A stretch of DNA of 64,000 nucleotides from Bryobacteraceae bacterium (GCA_025056865.1 JANWVO010000025.1:124001-188000); one strand, 5' to 3'. Positions 33,394 through 44,010 are shown, counted from the first letter of the stretch. The notes: generated from the letters alone by a model not told the origin. Numbers and translations are program-made.

Positions 33394-36210
33394 TCAGGCG
33401 GACACCTTCGAGAACAGCTCATCGAAGAAGTCGCGGGTGCGGGTGCGGATCTGCGCGAGCTCCTCTTCAAGCGGCTGGTCGCACAGGTGCGGCGGCGCCC
33501 AGCGGCGCAGCAGCGATTCCACGAGCCGCGTCTGGCGGGGGGAACGGGGCAGCGCCGCTGGCGCCTGTCCGGTGATGATGCGGAGGGCGTGGTCCAACGC
33601 CCGGTAAAAGGTGGAGGCGTCCAGCAGGAACCGTGCCTCGGCCGAGTCGAGGTGGCCCATCTGCTCCAGCACGGCGATGCGCGCCGGCGTGTTCAGAACA
33701 CGGAAGAAGAGTCCCGCGCCCCGCAGCCGCAGCCAGGTGAGCGCGAAGTCAATGTCATACCAGCCGCCGGGGCCGGCCTTGAGCGGCTGTTCCGCCCCCA
33801 GCTCGCGCTCCAGCCGCAGGCGCATCTCGCGCAACTCCGTGCGCGAGCGCGCGCTCTGGCCGTAGCGGCGCCAGTCGATCTGCTGGAGCTCTTCGAGCAG
33901 CGCCGTGGCGCGCTCCACGGGGCCGGCCACGGCGCGCGCTTTCATCCACGCCAGCCCCTCCCACGCCTCGGCGCGCGCGCGGAAATACTCGCGGCAGGCC
34001 GCCTCCGTCTGCACCAGCGGGCCGGAGCGGCCCTCGGGCGCGAGGCGCGTGTCCACGCTGAACAGCGTGCCGTCGCTCGTGTAGGACGCGAGCATCGCCA
34101 CAATGGACTCAGCCACTCGAGTCCACCGCGGCAGCTCCGCCGAGAGTTCGTCCGGCAGGATGAAGACCAGGTCGGCGTCCGAGCCGAGGTCGAACTCCAT
34201 CATGCCCAGCCGGCCAAGGGCCACGGCCATGAGCTGGCAGTGTCCGAAGCCAGCCGCGGCCGCCGCCAGCCGGGCGCAGGCGGCCACCGCAGCGTCCGCC
34301 AGCACTGACACCTTTTGCAGGGTGGGAAAGACAGGCCAGCGCAGACAGACGCTTTCCGCCTGAAGCTGAAACATTCTTCGCCGGAAATGCCGGCGCACGG
34401 CGGCCGCGTCCCGCAGCGACTCGAACTCCTCCGCGAAGCGGGCTTCGGGCGCCTCTTCCCGGCCGAGCGCGGCGAGCTCTTCAAGAAGATCCGGCTGGCG
34501 CGCAAGCTGCTCCGTGAAGTACGGGCTGGAGGAGGCCAGATCGAGAAGGTGCGACACGAGCGTGCGGCTGGCTTCCAGCTCCGCCAGGCGTTCCTCATCC
34601 GCAATCACGCGCTCCAGGAAGTGATCAAAGGCCGCGGCCGAGGCTCCAAGCGCCGTGCGGCGCAGGGCCATGGCGAAGCGCGGGGCCCGCTGATCGAGGT
34701 ACCGGATCAGGTTGGACTCCCGCGGCGCCGCTACCCGTTCTTCCACGGCGGGCGGCGCGGCCGGCTCCGGTGCGGGAGGCGGAGGCGCCTGATGCGCCAC
34801 AACGATCCGGTCATACAGAGCGCGCACGGCCGTCAGGTGGGCGTTCAACTGCCGCCAGAGCGCTTCGCCGGATGGCGGTTCGCCCACCAGGTCGGCCGGC
34901 ATTCTGCGCGCCATCCGTTCGAGCGTTTCCGCATCGGCGGGCAGCCAGTGCGTCTGGCGGTCCTCTTCGAGCTGAAGCCGGTGTTCCAGCGTCCGCAGGA
35001 ACTGGTACGCAGACGCAAGGCAGGCGCATTCCGCGCCGGAGAGAAGATCCTTGTCGCGCAGCCGCATCAGCGCCTGAAGGGTCGAAGCGTTGCGCAGCCA
35101 TGATTCGCGGCCCCCGTAGAGCCGCTGAAGGCACTGCACGAGGAACTCGATGTCGCGGATGCCGCCGGGCGCGAGTTTGACGTCGATACCCGCGGCACGC
35201 CGCCGGCCGAGCAGCTTGCGGTCGATTTTCTCGCGCGTCTCCGCCATCTGGTCGATGGCGCGGAAGTCGAGCGAGGTGGAATAGATCCTCGGCTGGAGCG
35301 CCTCCAGCAGCTCCTGGCCCGGCCGCAGATCGCCGGCGGCGGGGCGCACCTTGATGAGCATCTGGAGCTCCCAGTCCCGGGCGCGCGTCTCGTAGTAGCG
35401 GCGCGCGGCCTCCAGCGAGGGACACAGCGCGCCGTGACGGCCTTCCGGCCGCAGCCGCAGGTCGATGCGGTAGATCAGCCCTTCGGCCGTTGTCTGGCCG
35501 AGCAGACGCGTGATTTCGAGCGAAAGGCGGCGGAAGAACTCGGCAGCCGTGAGCGGTTCCGGCCCTGCTGTCGTGCCATCGCCGGTGTGCAGGAAGATCA
35601 GGTCGATGTCGGACGAGTAGTTGAGTTCGCGCCCGCCCAGCTTGCCGGCCGCCAGGATCGTCATTCCCCAGGGGGCGCCCGGCGGCGGCGCGCCGTGCTG
35701 CCGCTCCAGGCGGCGGCGGAGCCGCGCATAGACGGCGTCCAGCACCGCCTCGGCCAGCAGCGAAAGCTCCTCGGTGATCTCCGCCAGGCCGCCGAAGCCC
35801 AGCGTGTCCCGCAACATAATGCGCAGAATCTGTTTCCGCCGGAAGGCGGCCAGCCGCAGCGGCTCCGGCACTTCGTCCACGCCGCCGAGCCAGGCCTCGA
35901 GCTCCGCATCGAACTCCTCCCGCAGCCGGGCCCGGTGCAACGAGCCGGACGAGAGGATCTCGAGCAGCCACTGCGGGTGGTCCTCCACCTCCCGCGCGAG
36001 GAAGCGGCTACAGGAGAAGACTGTCACCAGCGCCTGCATGCCGAAGGGCGCATAGAGGATCTGCTGGAATTCGGCCGGATGGGCAGCGTGCAGGGCGCGC
36101 AGGCGGCCGATGGCGAAGGCGCGGTCGGCGGACTGCTCGAGAAGCACGGCCAGGCCGGAGTGGAACTCCGGCGGAACGATCGATTGCAGATCGGCGGTCT
36201 CGCGGGCCAA
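33394..36210 (-). CDS. glnE: Glutamine synthetase adenylyltransferase/deadenylase GlnE
   Basis: A 938-residue bifunctional enzyme that adenylylates and deadenylylates glutamine synthetase. Two nucleotidyltransferase domains are visible: GKLGGRELNYSSDIDLIFLH near residue 190 (deadenylylation half) and LGRLGMMEFDLGSDADLVF near residue 670 (adenylylation half). Each carries the paired metal-binding aspartates. It is encoded 7 bases downstream of the MOSC gene, itself just after glnA, so target and modifying enzyme are in one operon. No glnB (PII) or glnD is in the window. Confidence 0.95.
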   Translation of the reverse strand: MARETADLQSIVPPEFHSGLAVLLEQSADRAFAIGRLRALHAAHPAEFQQILYAPFGMQALVTVFSCSRFLAREVEDHPQWLLEILSSGSLHRARLREEFDAELEAWLGGVDEVPEPLRLAAFRRKQILRIMLRDTLGFGGLAEITEELSLLAEAVLDAVYARLRRRLERQHGAPPPGAPWGMTILAAGKLGGRELNYSSDIDLIFLHTGDGTTAGPEPLTAAEFFRRLSLEITRLLGQTTAEGLIYRIDLRLRPEGRHGALCPSLEAARRYYETRARDWELQMLIKVRPAAGDLRPGQELLEALQPRIYSTSLDFRAIDQMAETREKIDRKLLGRRRAAGIDVKLAPGGIRDIEFLVQCLQRLYGGRESWLRNASTLQALMRLRDKDLLSGAECACLASAYQFLRTLEHRLQLEEDRQTHWLPADAETLERMARRMPADLVGEPPSGEALWRQLNAHLTAVRALYDRIVVAHQAPPPPAPEPAAPPAVEERVAAPRESNLIRYLDQRAPRFAMALRRTALGASAAAFDHFLERVIADEERLAELEASRTLVSHLLDLASSSPYFTEQLARQPDLLEELAALGREEAPEARFAEEFESLRDAAAVRRHFRRRMFQLQAESVCLRWPVFPTLQKVSVLADAAVAACARLAAAAAGFGHCQLMAVALGRLGMMEFDLGSDADLVFILPDELSAELPRWTRVAESIVAMLASYTSDGTLFSVDTRLAPEGRSGPLVQTEAACREYFRARAEAWEGLAWMKARAVAGPVERATALLEELQQIDWRRYGQSARSRTELREMRLRLERELGAEQPLKAGPGGWYDIDFALTWLRLRGAGLFFRVLNTPARIAVLEQMGHLDSAEARFLLDASTFYRALDHALRIITGQAPAALPRSPRQTRLVESLLRRWAPPHLCDQPLEEELAQIRTRTRDFFDELFSKVSA

Positions 36211-36217
36211 GGGCTCC

Positions 36218-36691
36218 TCAGACGGCGGTCTCCGTCAGCTCGATGATATCGCCGCGCCGGATCCATCCGCCGAGCAGCACGCGCGCGTACCAGCCGCCCA
36301 TGTGGGGTTCCTCTTCCAGGCGGCGCTGGATGGCCCCGGTGCGGCCCGCATTGAGCGGCTCGAGCTGCCGGCAAGGGCGCCGCAGCTTCGTCAGCTCGAT
36401 GAGTGCTTCGCCAGCGCGGAAGCGCATGCCGACTGTCAGCAGGCGGAAGTCCACGCCGCGCGTCGTCAGGTTCTCGCCGAGCGAGCCGGAGGCCACCGGA
36501 AACCCTTCGCCGCGCAGCCGCTCCAGCGACTCTACGGCGATCAGCAGCAGCGCCTTTTCGGGCCCGCCGTGGATCTGCGGATGATGGTGGCCGTCGCCGC
36601 CAAGCCCGGCCGCAGAGCAGAGCGCCTGGGCAACGGGCAGCTTCGGCAGCCCGCCCGGCGAGATGCAGACGGCTTCGATGACGCCGCGCAT
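36218..36691 (-). CDS. MOSC domain protein
   Basis: A 157-residue single-domain protein with MOSC features: ISPGGLPKLPV near the N-terminus, GDGHHHPQIHGGPEKALLLIAVE, GENLTTRGVD, and KLRRPCRQL, where the conserved Cys lies. MOSC domains bind the molybdenum cofactor or carry sulfur; isolated small MOSC proteins are poorly characterised. ATG 36691 is preferred over an upstream start because the added residues are low-complexity. It sits between glnA (4 bases upstream) and glnE (7 bases downstream), which is unusual for a MOSC protein. Confidence 0.85.
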   Translation of the reverse strand: MRGVIEAVCISPGGLPKLPVAQALCSAAGLGGDGHHHPQIHGGPEKALLLIAVESLERLRGEGFPVASGSLGENLTTRGVDFRLLTVGMRFRAGEALIELTKLRRPCRQLEPLNAGRTGAIQRRLEEEPHMGGWYARVLLGGWIRRGDIIELTETAV

Positions 36692-36695
36692 GGAT

Positions 36696-38105
<1,410 letters not shown>

Positions 38106-38471
38106 GCCGGCTCCGCAATGGCCGCGCCGGGCTGGCGGCGCGGCTCCGGGAGTCAGTCTAGCAGAGTGCCGCCGAAAGGGCGCAAGAATCCGTTCCCCGG
38201 ACGCGCGAATGTGGTTGTAGCTAAATGATTGCCGTACAAAGGGTTGCAGTCTAGATCAATTCCTCCGACCGGGCCCATAAAAAAATACAATCGGCAAAAC
38301 GGGCCTCCGGCGTTGCGGATGCGCGCGCGGCTGAAAAGATAATGGCTGTAAGCATGAGGCGCGCGCCGGCGCCTGAGGAGGCCGGCCGCCAATGGCGCCT
38401 CCCCCGTTTCCGGCTCTCCACGACGAGAGGGATCCTCACAGCCAAGCGATACCTCAAAGGAGTTTGAAGCG
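38106..38471 (+). promoter_or_regulatory. Divergent control region between two glutamine synthetase genes
   Basis: A 366-base non-coding stretch. On the plus strand, TACAAT (38286-38291) and a TTGCGG / GATAAT pair (38313-38318 and 38338-38343, 19-base spacer) are promoter candidates. The leader to ATG 38472 can form a hairpin CTCTC-CACGAC-GAGAG (38414-38429). AAAGGAG at 38456-38462 is the ribosome-binding site. No sigma54 site of the usual GG-N10-GC form was found by eye. Confidence 0.4.
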
Positions 38472-39902
38472 ATGTCGGATTCTTTGCGTGAGTTCCTGAC
38501 GCTCTCCTATGCGGAGCTGGAGGAACTGAACCTGAAAGCCAAAGAGCAGAGGAAGAACCGCGTCCCCGTCCATGTGATCCAGGAGGAGCGGCTGAAGTAT
38601 CTGACGGACGAGCGGCGGATCAAGGCGGTGACGGTTCTGTTCAGCGACCTGGAAGGCCGCCTCCACATGCTCGACTACGATAAGAAGTTCCTGGTGAAGA
38701 ACTGGGACAACCTGACCTTCGACGGCTCCTCGATCCGCGGCTTTACCGCGCAGCGGGAGAGCGACCTGCGGCTCGCGGTCGACTGGCCCTCCTTCTACTG
38801 GGCGCCCGCTGACATCTTCGGGCCCGGCAAGGTGATGGTGTTCGGCCTGGTCTGCGACAAGGACGGATCCCAGTATTCGGCCGACATCCGCGGCGTGCTG
38901 AAGAACTACGCCGAGAAGCTCTACCAGGAAAAGAAATACACGCTGAACGCCGCCAACGAGATCGAAGGCTTCCTGTTCAAAGGGGTGGATGCGGAGCGCA
39001 ATTACCACGAGACGAAGAGATTCGAGTACGTCAACACGGGAGGCTACTATCACAGCCTGCCGGGCGACCCGCTGCGGCAGTTCATCGACGCCACCGCCGA
39101 AGCGCAGCGGGCAATGGGCTTCGAGAATGAAAAGGACCACCCGGAAGTTGCGCCCTCGCAGTTCGAGATCAACTACTCCTACGCGGACGTGGTCACCGCT
39201 GCGGACCAGATCCAGCTCTACAAGCTGATCTGCCGCCAGATCGCCACCAGAATGGGCCTCACGGCCAGCTTCCTGCCCAAGCCGGTGGTGGGCGTCAACG
39301 GCAGCGGCATGCACACCAACGTCTCCATCAGCCAGAACGGCACCAACCTGTTCTGGGACGAGAAGGGCGAGGAGCAACTGAGCGCCTTCGGGTGGGAGTT
39401 CGTCGACAGGATCCTCACGCACGCCAACGACATCTGCCTGATCCTGAACGCGAGCGTGAACGCCTACCGGCGGCTCGATCCGCACTATGAAGCGCCGAAC
39501 CAGATCAAGGCGTCGGCAGTGGACCGCGGCTCGATGATCCGCATCCCGATCGGCAACTCCCGCAGCATGCGCGTGGAAGTGCGCTCGGTGGGGCCCGATG
39601 CCAATCCTTACATGGTTCTTTACGCGCTCTTCCGCACCGGGCTGGAAGGCGAGAAGTCGACGATGGAAAACCTGCGGCAGGCCGAGCGCTATCTGCCGGA
39701 CAACATCTACGACGCGATCGAGAACTTCCGCAAGGCACCCTGGACGACCACGCTGCTGGGCGAGGACGTGAAAGCGCGTTATGCCGACCTCAAGCAGGCC
39801 AGCGCCGACCGCTGCCCGAGGCTGCTGGGAACGTTCGTCAAGACCCCCGAAGTGCAGTACCACCACGAGGTTTACAACCAGTATCTCTGGAGCCTCTTCT
39901 AA
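38472..39902 (+). CDS. Second glutamine synthetase, apparently not adenylylated
   Basis: A 476-residue type I-like glutamine synthetase. The active-site motifs are kept: FDGSSIRGF, NEIEGFLF, HPEVAPSQFEINY, VNGSGMHTN, RRLDPHYEAPNQIKAS and RSVGPDANPY. The C-terminal third differs from GlnA: the region where GlnA has the adenylylated tyrosine reads RYLPDNIYDAIENFRK, and no clear adenylylation loop is seen. The enzyme may escape GlnE control and serve under different nitrogen conditions, or act on a related substrate. It is divergent from glnA and monocistronic, ended by a very strong terminator. Confidence 0.9.
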   Translation: MSDSLREFLTLSYAELEELNLKAKEQRKNRVPVHVIQEERLKYLTDERRIKAVTVLFSDLEGRLHMLDYDKKFLVKNWDNLTFDGSSIRGFTAQRESDLRLAVDWPSFYWAPADIFGPGKVMVFGLVCDKDGSQYSADIRGVLKNYAEKLYQEKKYTLNAANEIEGFLFKGVDAERNYHETKRFEYVNTGGYYHSLPGDPLRQFIDATAEAQRAMGFENEKDHPEVAPSQFEINYSYADVVTAADQIQLYKLICRQIATRMGLTASFLPKPVVGVNGSGMHTNVSISQNGTNLFWDEKGEEQLSAFGWEFVDRILTHANDICLILNASVNAYRRLDPHYEAPNQIKASAVDRGSMIRIPIGNSRSMRVEVRSVGPDANPYMVLYALFRTGLEGEKSTMENLRQAERYLPDNIYDAIENFRKAPWTTTLLGEDVKARYADLKQASADRCPRLLGTFVKTPEVQYHHEVYNQYLWSLF

Positions 39903-39929
39903 AGCTTCGCGATGACGGCTGCTCCCTTG

Positions 39930-39971
39930 GCGCCGCCGCCCCGGAGACGGGGCGGCGGCGCTGCCGTTTTT
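39930..39971 (+). terminator. Strong rho-independent terminator of the second glutamine synthetase
   Basis: A perfect 14-base stem, GCGCCGCCGCCCCG / CGGGGCGGCGGCGC, with a GAGA loop. A TTTTT tract follows at 39967-39971 and abuts the stop codon of the convergent gene. Confidence 0.85.
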
Positions 39972-40504
39972 CAGGGGATTTCGTGGCCCGGGGGCGGAGG
40001 AGGCGGCGCGGAGGCGCCGGAAAGGTGCCGGTAGAAGCCCAGATCCGCGCCGGTCATCGCCTTGGTGGCGGCAATGATCTGTCCCGTGTGTCCGGAAAAA
40101 TGCTCGACCACGTGATAGATGGCTTCCAGCACGGTGACTTCGTAATTCTGCGGGCGGATCACCCGCAGAAGCTGGTCCCGCGGCACCGACTCGATCACCT
40201 CGCAGGCGCGCCGCACTGTCTCGTCGAGCCGCGCCGCCAACTGCTGCTTCGTCCACCCGCCGCGGGCAGCGAATTCCTCGTCCCGCCGGCGTACGTCCGG
40301 CTCGCCGCCAACGCCATGCAGGATCCACTGGCGCACGTTGCCGGCCAGATGCAGGCAGAGATTGCCGATGGAATTCGAAGCTTCATTCTCCCGGCGCCAC
40401 ACCTGGCCGTCGTCCAGCAGATCCAGGCACGCATGAATGCGGGAAAGGTACTGACGGAGCTTTGAGACGGAGAATTCGAGGAATACCTGTTCGGCGGTGA
40501 CCAT
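39971..40504 (-). CDS. DinB/DUF1572-like protein
   Basis: A 177-residue four-helix-bundle protein of the DinB-like superfamily. Metal-binding histidines are suggested by LCLHLAGN and by HVVEHFSGHTGQI. This superfamily includes thiol-dependent enzymes such as bacillithiol transferases and many uncharacterised damage-inducible proteins. The function here is unknown. ATG 40504 is chosen because GAGG lies 7 bases upstream; an ATG at 40522 would add six residues. The start and ribosome-binding site fall inside a 9-base inverted repeat (40500-40525). Despite the family name it is unrelated to polymerase IV. Confidence 0.8.
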   Translation of the reverse strand: MVTAEQVFLEFSVSKLRQYLSRIHACLDLLDDGQVWRRENEASNSIGNLCLHLAGNVRQWILHGVGGEPDVRRRDEEFAARGGWTKQQLAARLDETVRRACEVIESVPRDQLLRVIRPQNYEVTVLEAIYHVVEHFSGHTGQIIAATKAMTGADLGFYRHLSGASAPPPPPPGHEIP

Positions 40505-40525
40505 GAGGAGACCTCGCCTCATGGT
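40500..40525. repeat. Inverted repeat enclosing the start of the DinB-like gene
   Basis: ACCATGAGG (40500-40508) pairs with CCTCATGGT (40517-40525) around an 8-base loop. In the mRNA this would form a hairpin that hides the Shine-Dalgarno and start codon. Confidence 0.45.
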
Positions 40526-40528
40526 AAC

Positions 40529-40559
40529 GCCGCGGCGCGCCCGCCATGCGCGCCGCGGC
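40529..40559 (-). terminator. GC-rich hairpin after the lpdA-lipB-E2 operon
   Basis: A perfect 12-base stem, GCCGCGGCGCGC / GCGCGCCGCGGC, with loop CCGCCAT. It lies 14 bases after the E2 stop (40574). There is no T-tract, so termination may be partial and the DinB-like gene may be read through. Confidence 0.45.
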
Positions 40560-40573
40560 TGGGAGCGCGTCCT

Positions 40574-41899
40574 TTACAGGACGTCTTCGCTCCAGTTCTC
40601 GAGAATCGACTTCACCTTCTGGCAGAACTGGTCCGCCAGCGCGCCGTCGATCAGGCGGTGGTCGAAGGTCAGCGCCAGGTGGGCCATGTGGCGGATGGCA
40701 ATGGCATCGCCTTCCACGACCACGGGCATCTTCTCCACCGCGCCGACGCCGAGGATGGCCACCTGCGGCTGGTTGATCACCGGCGTGGCGAACAGCGATC
40801 CGAAGCTGCCGAAGTTGGTGATGGAGAACGTGCCGCCCTGCACCTCCTGCGGCTTGAGCTGCTTCGAGCGGGCCCGCGCCGCCAGATCCACGATGGCGCG
40901 CTGGAGTCCGACGATGTTCTTCTCGTCGGCGTTCTGAATCACCGGCACGATGAGGCCATTGTCGAGCGCGACTGCGATGCCGATGTTGATTTCGTTGTAG
41001 TAGAGGATGTTGGTGCCTTCAATGGAGGCGTTGAAGATCGGATAGGTACGCAGCGCTTCGGCCGTGGCGCGGACGATGAAAGGCAGGTAGGTGAGCGAGA
41101 ATCCATAGCGCTGCTGGAACTCGCCCTTGATGCGCTCGCGGAGCCGCGCGATGCGCGTCATGTCCACGCGGTGCACGGTGGTGACGTGGGCCGAGGTGTG
41201 CTTGGAGTGGATCATGTGCTCGGCGATCTTCTGCCGCATGATCGACATCGGCTCGATGCGCACCTTGGCCGGTTCGACACGCGGCAGCGGCGGCACCGCG
41301 GGCGGCGCCGGCGCGGGAGCGGGCGCAGCGGGAGCAGGTGCCGGGGCCGGGGCCGGAGCCGGCTTCGGCGCGGGCGCAGCGGCCGCCTGCCGGGCGGCGA
41401 GGTAATTTTCGATGTCCTGCTTCGTGATCCGGCCGCCGGCTCCGGTGCCCTGCACCTGCCGCAGATCGATGTTGTGTTCGCGGGCCAGCTTGCGCACCAG
41501 CGGAGAGACGGGCCCGATGTCGGCCTCCTCCTCTTCGGCAGCGACCGGCGCAGGGGCCGGTGCCGGGGCGGGAGCGGCGGGCTGGGGAGCAGGAGCGGGA
41601 GCGGCGGGAGCTTCGGCAGGCGCCTCCACCCGGGCAGCCGGAGCCGCAGCAACCGCGGCGGCGCCTTCCTCGGAGATGCGGGCGACGACGGTGTTGATGG
41701 CGACGGTCGCGCCCTCCTGCACCAGAATCTCGGTCAACACGCCGGCGGCGGGCGACGGAATCTCCGTGTCCACCTTGTCCGTGGAAATCTCGAACAGCGG
41801 TTCGTCGCGCTCCACGCGGTCGCCGACCTTCTTGAGCCACTTCGTCAGCGTTCCTTCGACGATGCTTTCCCCCATCTGGGGCATCACGACATCGGCCAT
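40574..41899 (-). CDS. 2-oxoacid dehydrogenase E2, dihydrolipoamide acyltransferase
   Basis: A 441-residue E2 subunit. Residues 1-80 are a single lipoyl domain with the lipoylated lysine in STDKVD. Residues about 130-170 are the peripheral-subunit-binding domain (VSPLVRKLAREHNIDL). Two long Ala/Pro-rich linkers flank it. The catalytic domain ends with the active-site motif DHRLIDGA. It is probably the succinyl-transferring E2 of the 2-oxoglutarate dehydrogenase complex (SucB type), but pyruvate or branched-chain specificity cannot be excluded. It is in one operon with lpdA (E3) and lipB; no E1 gene is nearby. Confidence 0.9.
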   Translation of the reverse strand: MADVVMPQMGESIVEGTLTKWLKKVGDRVERDEPLFEISTDKVDTEIPSPAAGVLTEILVQEGATVAINTVVARISEEGAAAVAAAPAARVEAPAEAPAAPAPAPQPAAPAPAPAPAPVAAEEEEADIGPVSPLVRKLAREHNIDLRQVQGTGAGGRITKQDIENYLAARQAAAAPAPKPAPAPAPAPAPAAPAPAPAPPAVPPLPRVEPAKVRIEPMSIMRQKIAEHMIHSKHTSAHVTTVHRVDMTRIARLRERIKGEFQQRYGFSLTYLPFIVRATAEALRTYPIFNASIEGTNILYYNEINIGIAVALDNGLIVPVIQNADEKNIVGLQRAIVDLAARARSKQLKPQEVQGGTFSITNFGSFGSLFATPVINQPQVAILGVGAVEKMPVVVEGDAIAIRHMAHLALTFDHRLIDGALADQFCQKVKSILENWSEDVL

Positions 41900-41929
41900 G
41901 GTGTGATTCTCCTCGTTGAATTCATCCCC

Positions 41930-42586
41930 TCAGGCGCCGGCTTCCACGGGCGCCGTCTCATAGTTGAAAACCTCGGCGAAATTCTCGATCAGTGCCTGAT
42001 GGACGGCGCCGCGCTCCGGGCGGACGCCCAGCGCCTCCATGGAAGTCACCGGCCGCGGCAGCCCGCACGGCACGATGTACTGGTAGTATTTCAGATCCGT
42101 CGTCCAGTTCAAGGCGAAGCCGTGCGTCGTGACCCAGCGTGAGATATGCACGCCGATGGCGCAGATCTTGCCTGCGCGCGTCCACACGCCCGTGGCGCCT
42201 GGTTCGCGCCAGCTCTCAATGCCGAAGCGGGCCAGCGCGCGGATGATCACTTCCTCGATCCCCCGCACATAGGCCACGACGTCGCGCTTCCATTCCCTCA
42301 GGTCGATGACCGGATAGCCGACAATCTGCCCGGGGCCGTGGTAGGTGATGTCGCCGCCCCGGTCGATTTCGTAGAACTCAATGCCCAGCTCCGCGAGCCG
42401 CTCCCGGCTCACCAGCAGATGCTCGGGCTTGCCGTTGCGGCCCAGCGTCAGGACATGCGGATGCTCGAGCAGCAGGAGCTGATCCGGGATCTCGCCCGCC
42501 TTGCGCCGCCGCTCCAGTTCCCGTTGCAGATCCCACGCCTGCCCGTACGGAACCAGCCCGAGCTCCCTGACTTCGAAGTTACGCAT
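41930..42586 (-). CDS. lipB: Octanoyl-[ACP]:protein N-octanoyltransferase LipB
   Basis: A 218-residue enzyme transferring octanoyl from ACP to lipoyl domains, the first step of lipoate assembly. The family motif RGGDITYHGPGQIVGYP is intact near residue 77. The catalytic Lys is in GKICAIG and the catalytic Cys in YIVPCGL. ATG 42586 overlaps the stop of lpdA by 8 bases; the E2 gene follows after 30 bases. Octanoyl made here would be used on the lipoyl domain of the adjacent E2. lipA is not in the window. Confidence 0.95.
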   Translation of the reverse strand: MRNFEVRELGLVPYGQAWDLQRELERRRKAGEIPDQLLLLEHPHVLTLGRNGKPEHLLVSRERLAELGIEFYEIDRGGDITYHGPGQIVGYPVIDLREWKRDVVAYVRGIEEVIIRALARFGIESWREPGATGVWTRAGKICAIGVHISRWVTTHGFALNWTTDLKYYQYIVPCGLPRPVTSMEALGVRPERGAVHQALIENFAEVFNYETAPVEAGA

Positions 42587-43997
42587 TGATGGCCAGGCCG
42601 TACACGCTGTTGAACGCTTCGCCCACCGCCTCGTAGAGCGTGGGATGCGCGTGGATCGTGGACATCATCGTCTCCACCGTGGCCTCGGCTTCCATGGCCG
42701 CCACCGCTTCCGCGATCAGCTCGTAGGCATGCGGCCCGATGATGTGGACGCCGAGGATCTCGCCGTATCGCGCATCGGCCACAACCTTGACGAAGCCGCC
42801 GTGGCTGCCGAGAATCGACGCCTTGGAGTTGCCCGCGAAGGGAAACTTGCCCACCTTCACGTCGTAGCCCTGCTCGCGCGCCTGCTTCTCGGTCAGCCCC
42901 ACGCTGCCGATGCCCGGCTCGGTATAGGTGGCGCCGGGAATCCTGTTCTTGTGGATGGGGCGCGGATTCTTCCCTGCAATGTGGCCCACTGCGACGAGGC
43001 CCTCCATGGTGGCCACGTGCGCCAGTTGCGGCGTGCCGGCGACGATGTCGCCGATCGCGTACAGGCCCGGTTCCGCCGTGCGCTGGTAGGCGTCCACTTT
43101 CACGAAGCCGCGGTCCAGCTCGGCGCGCGTGTTTTCCAGGCCGACATTCTCCGTGTTGGGCTTGCGCCCCACGGCCACCAGCAGCATTTCGGACTCGTAC
43201 TGCTGCACCTTGCCGCTGGCGAGCTGCACCTCCACGCGGACGCCGCCTTCGGTGCGCTCCACCTTCTGCACCTTCGCGCTCGTCTCGCAGTTGATGCCCT
43301 GCTTGCGGAACTGCCGCTCCAGCTCCTTGCTCACCTCCTCGTCCTCGACGGGAACCAGCCGGGGCAGCATCTCGAAGATGGTCACGTCTGCGCCGAACCG
43401 CTTGAAGATGGAGGCGAACTCCACGCCAACCGCGCCGGCGCCGATCACCAGCAGGCTCTTCGGGATCTCGGTGCGCGAGAGGATCTCCACGTTGGTGACG
43501 ATCGTCTTCTGGTCCGGCTCCAGCCCAGGCAGCATCCGCGCCTCGCTGCCGGTGGCGAGAATGATGTTCTTCGCTTCCAGGGTGCGCGACTCGTTGCCGG
43601 CGAGCACCTCCACGCGCCCGCGCCCCAGCAGCCGCCCGTAGCCGCGGATCACGTCGACCTTGTTCTTCTTCATCAGGAACTCGATGCCCTTGGCATGGGT
43701 CATCACGATCCTGTTCTTGCGGTCGAGCACCTTCGGGTAGTCGAGCCGCGGGTTTTCGCAGGCGATGCCCTGCGCGGCCGGGTTGCGGAAGTAGTCCCAC
43801 ACCTCCGCCGTGTGCAACAGCGCCTTGGTCGGGATGCAGCCCACATGGAGGCAGGTGCCCCCGAGATAGGGATCCTTCTCGATGAGTGCGGTCTTCAGGC
43901 CGTACTGGCCGGCGCGGATGGCGGCGGAGTAGCCCCCGGGACCGCTGCCGATGACGATGACATCGTAGGACATCTCCTCCAGTGTAACATCCGTCAT
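42579..43997 (-). CDS. lpdA: Dihydrolipoyl dehydrogenase (E3)
   Basis: A 472-residue flavoprotein that reoxidises dihydrolipoyl groups with NAD+. The FAD-binding GSGPGGYSAAIRA is at the N-terminus, the redox-active disulfide is in GGTCLHVGCIPTKALLH, and the NAD-binding site is in VIGAGAVGVEF. The dimerisation domain ends with the active-site HAHPTLYEAVGE. ATG 43997 is chosen because AACATA/TATGTT lies just upstream; ATG 43973, after GGAGG with only 2-3 bases spacing, is an alternative. It is the first gene of lpdA-lipB-E2. Confidence 0.93.
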   Translation of the reverse strand: MTDVTLEEMSYDVIVIGSGPGGYSAAIRAGQYGLKTALIEKDPYLGGTCLHVGCIPTKALLHTAEVWDYFRNPAAQGIACENPRLDYPKVLDRKNRIVMTHAKGIEFLMKKNKVDVIRGYGRLLGRGRVEVLAGNESRTLEAKNIILATGSEARMLPGLEPDQKTIVTNVEILSRTEIPKSLLVIGAGAVGVEFASIFKRFGADVTIFEMLPRLVPVEDEEVSKELERQFRKQGINCETSAKVQKVERTEGGVRVEVQLASGKVQQYESEMLLVAVGRKPNTENVGLENTRAELDRGFVKVDAYQRTAEPGLYAIGDIVAGTPQLAHVATMEGLVAVGHIAGKNPRPIHKNRIPGATYTEPGIGSVGLTEKQAREQGYDVKVGKFPFAGNSKASILGSHGGFVKVVADARYGEILGVHIIGPHAYELIAEAVAAMEAEATVETMMSTIHAHPTLYEAVGEAFNSVYGLAINA

Positions 43998-44002
43998 TTT
44001 CG

Positions 44003-44010
44003 AACATAAT
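44003..44010. promoter_or_regulatory. Shared bidirectional -10 element between lpdA and POTRA gene
   Basis: AACATAAT contains CATAAT (44005-44010), a -10 for the plus strand, and its complement contains TATGTT (44008-44003), a -10 for the minus strand. The start codons lie 8 bases (44019) and 5 bases (43997) away. No -35 elements were seen. Confidence 0.45.

Noticed and set aside
38106-38471. Sigma54 promoter for glnA
   Set aside because: No GG-N10-GC pair with the usual flanking bases was found on either strand by eye.
39971-40504. Reading the DinB-like protein as DNA polymerase IV
   Set aside because: The family name is shared but the sequence is a four-helix bundle of about 177 residues with His motifs, unrelated to Y-family polymerases.
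41280-41630. Repetitive GC-rich stretch resembling a tandem repeat or CRISPR-like array
   Set aside because: It encodes the Ala/Pro-rich linkers of the E2 protein; no regular spacer-repeat units are present.
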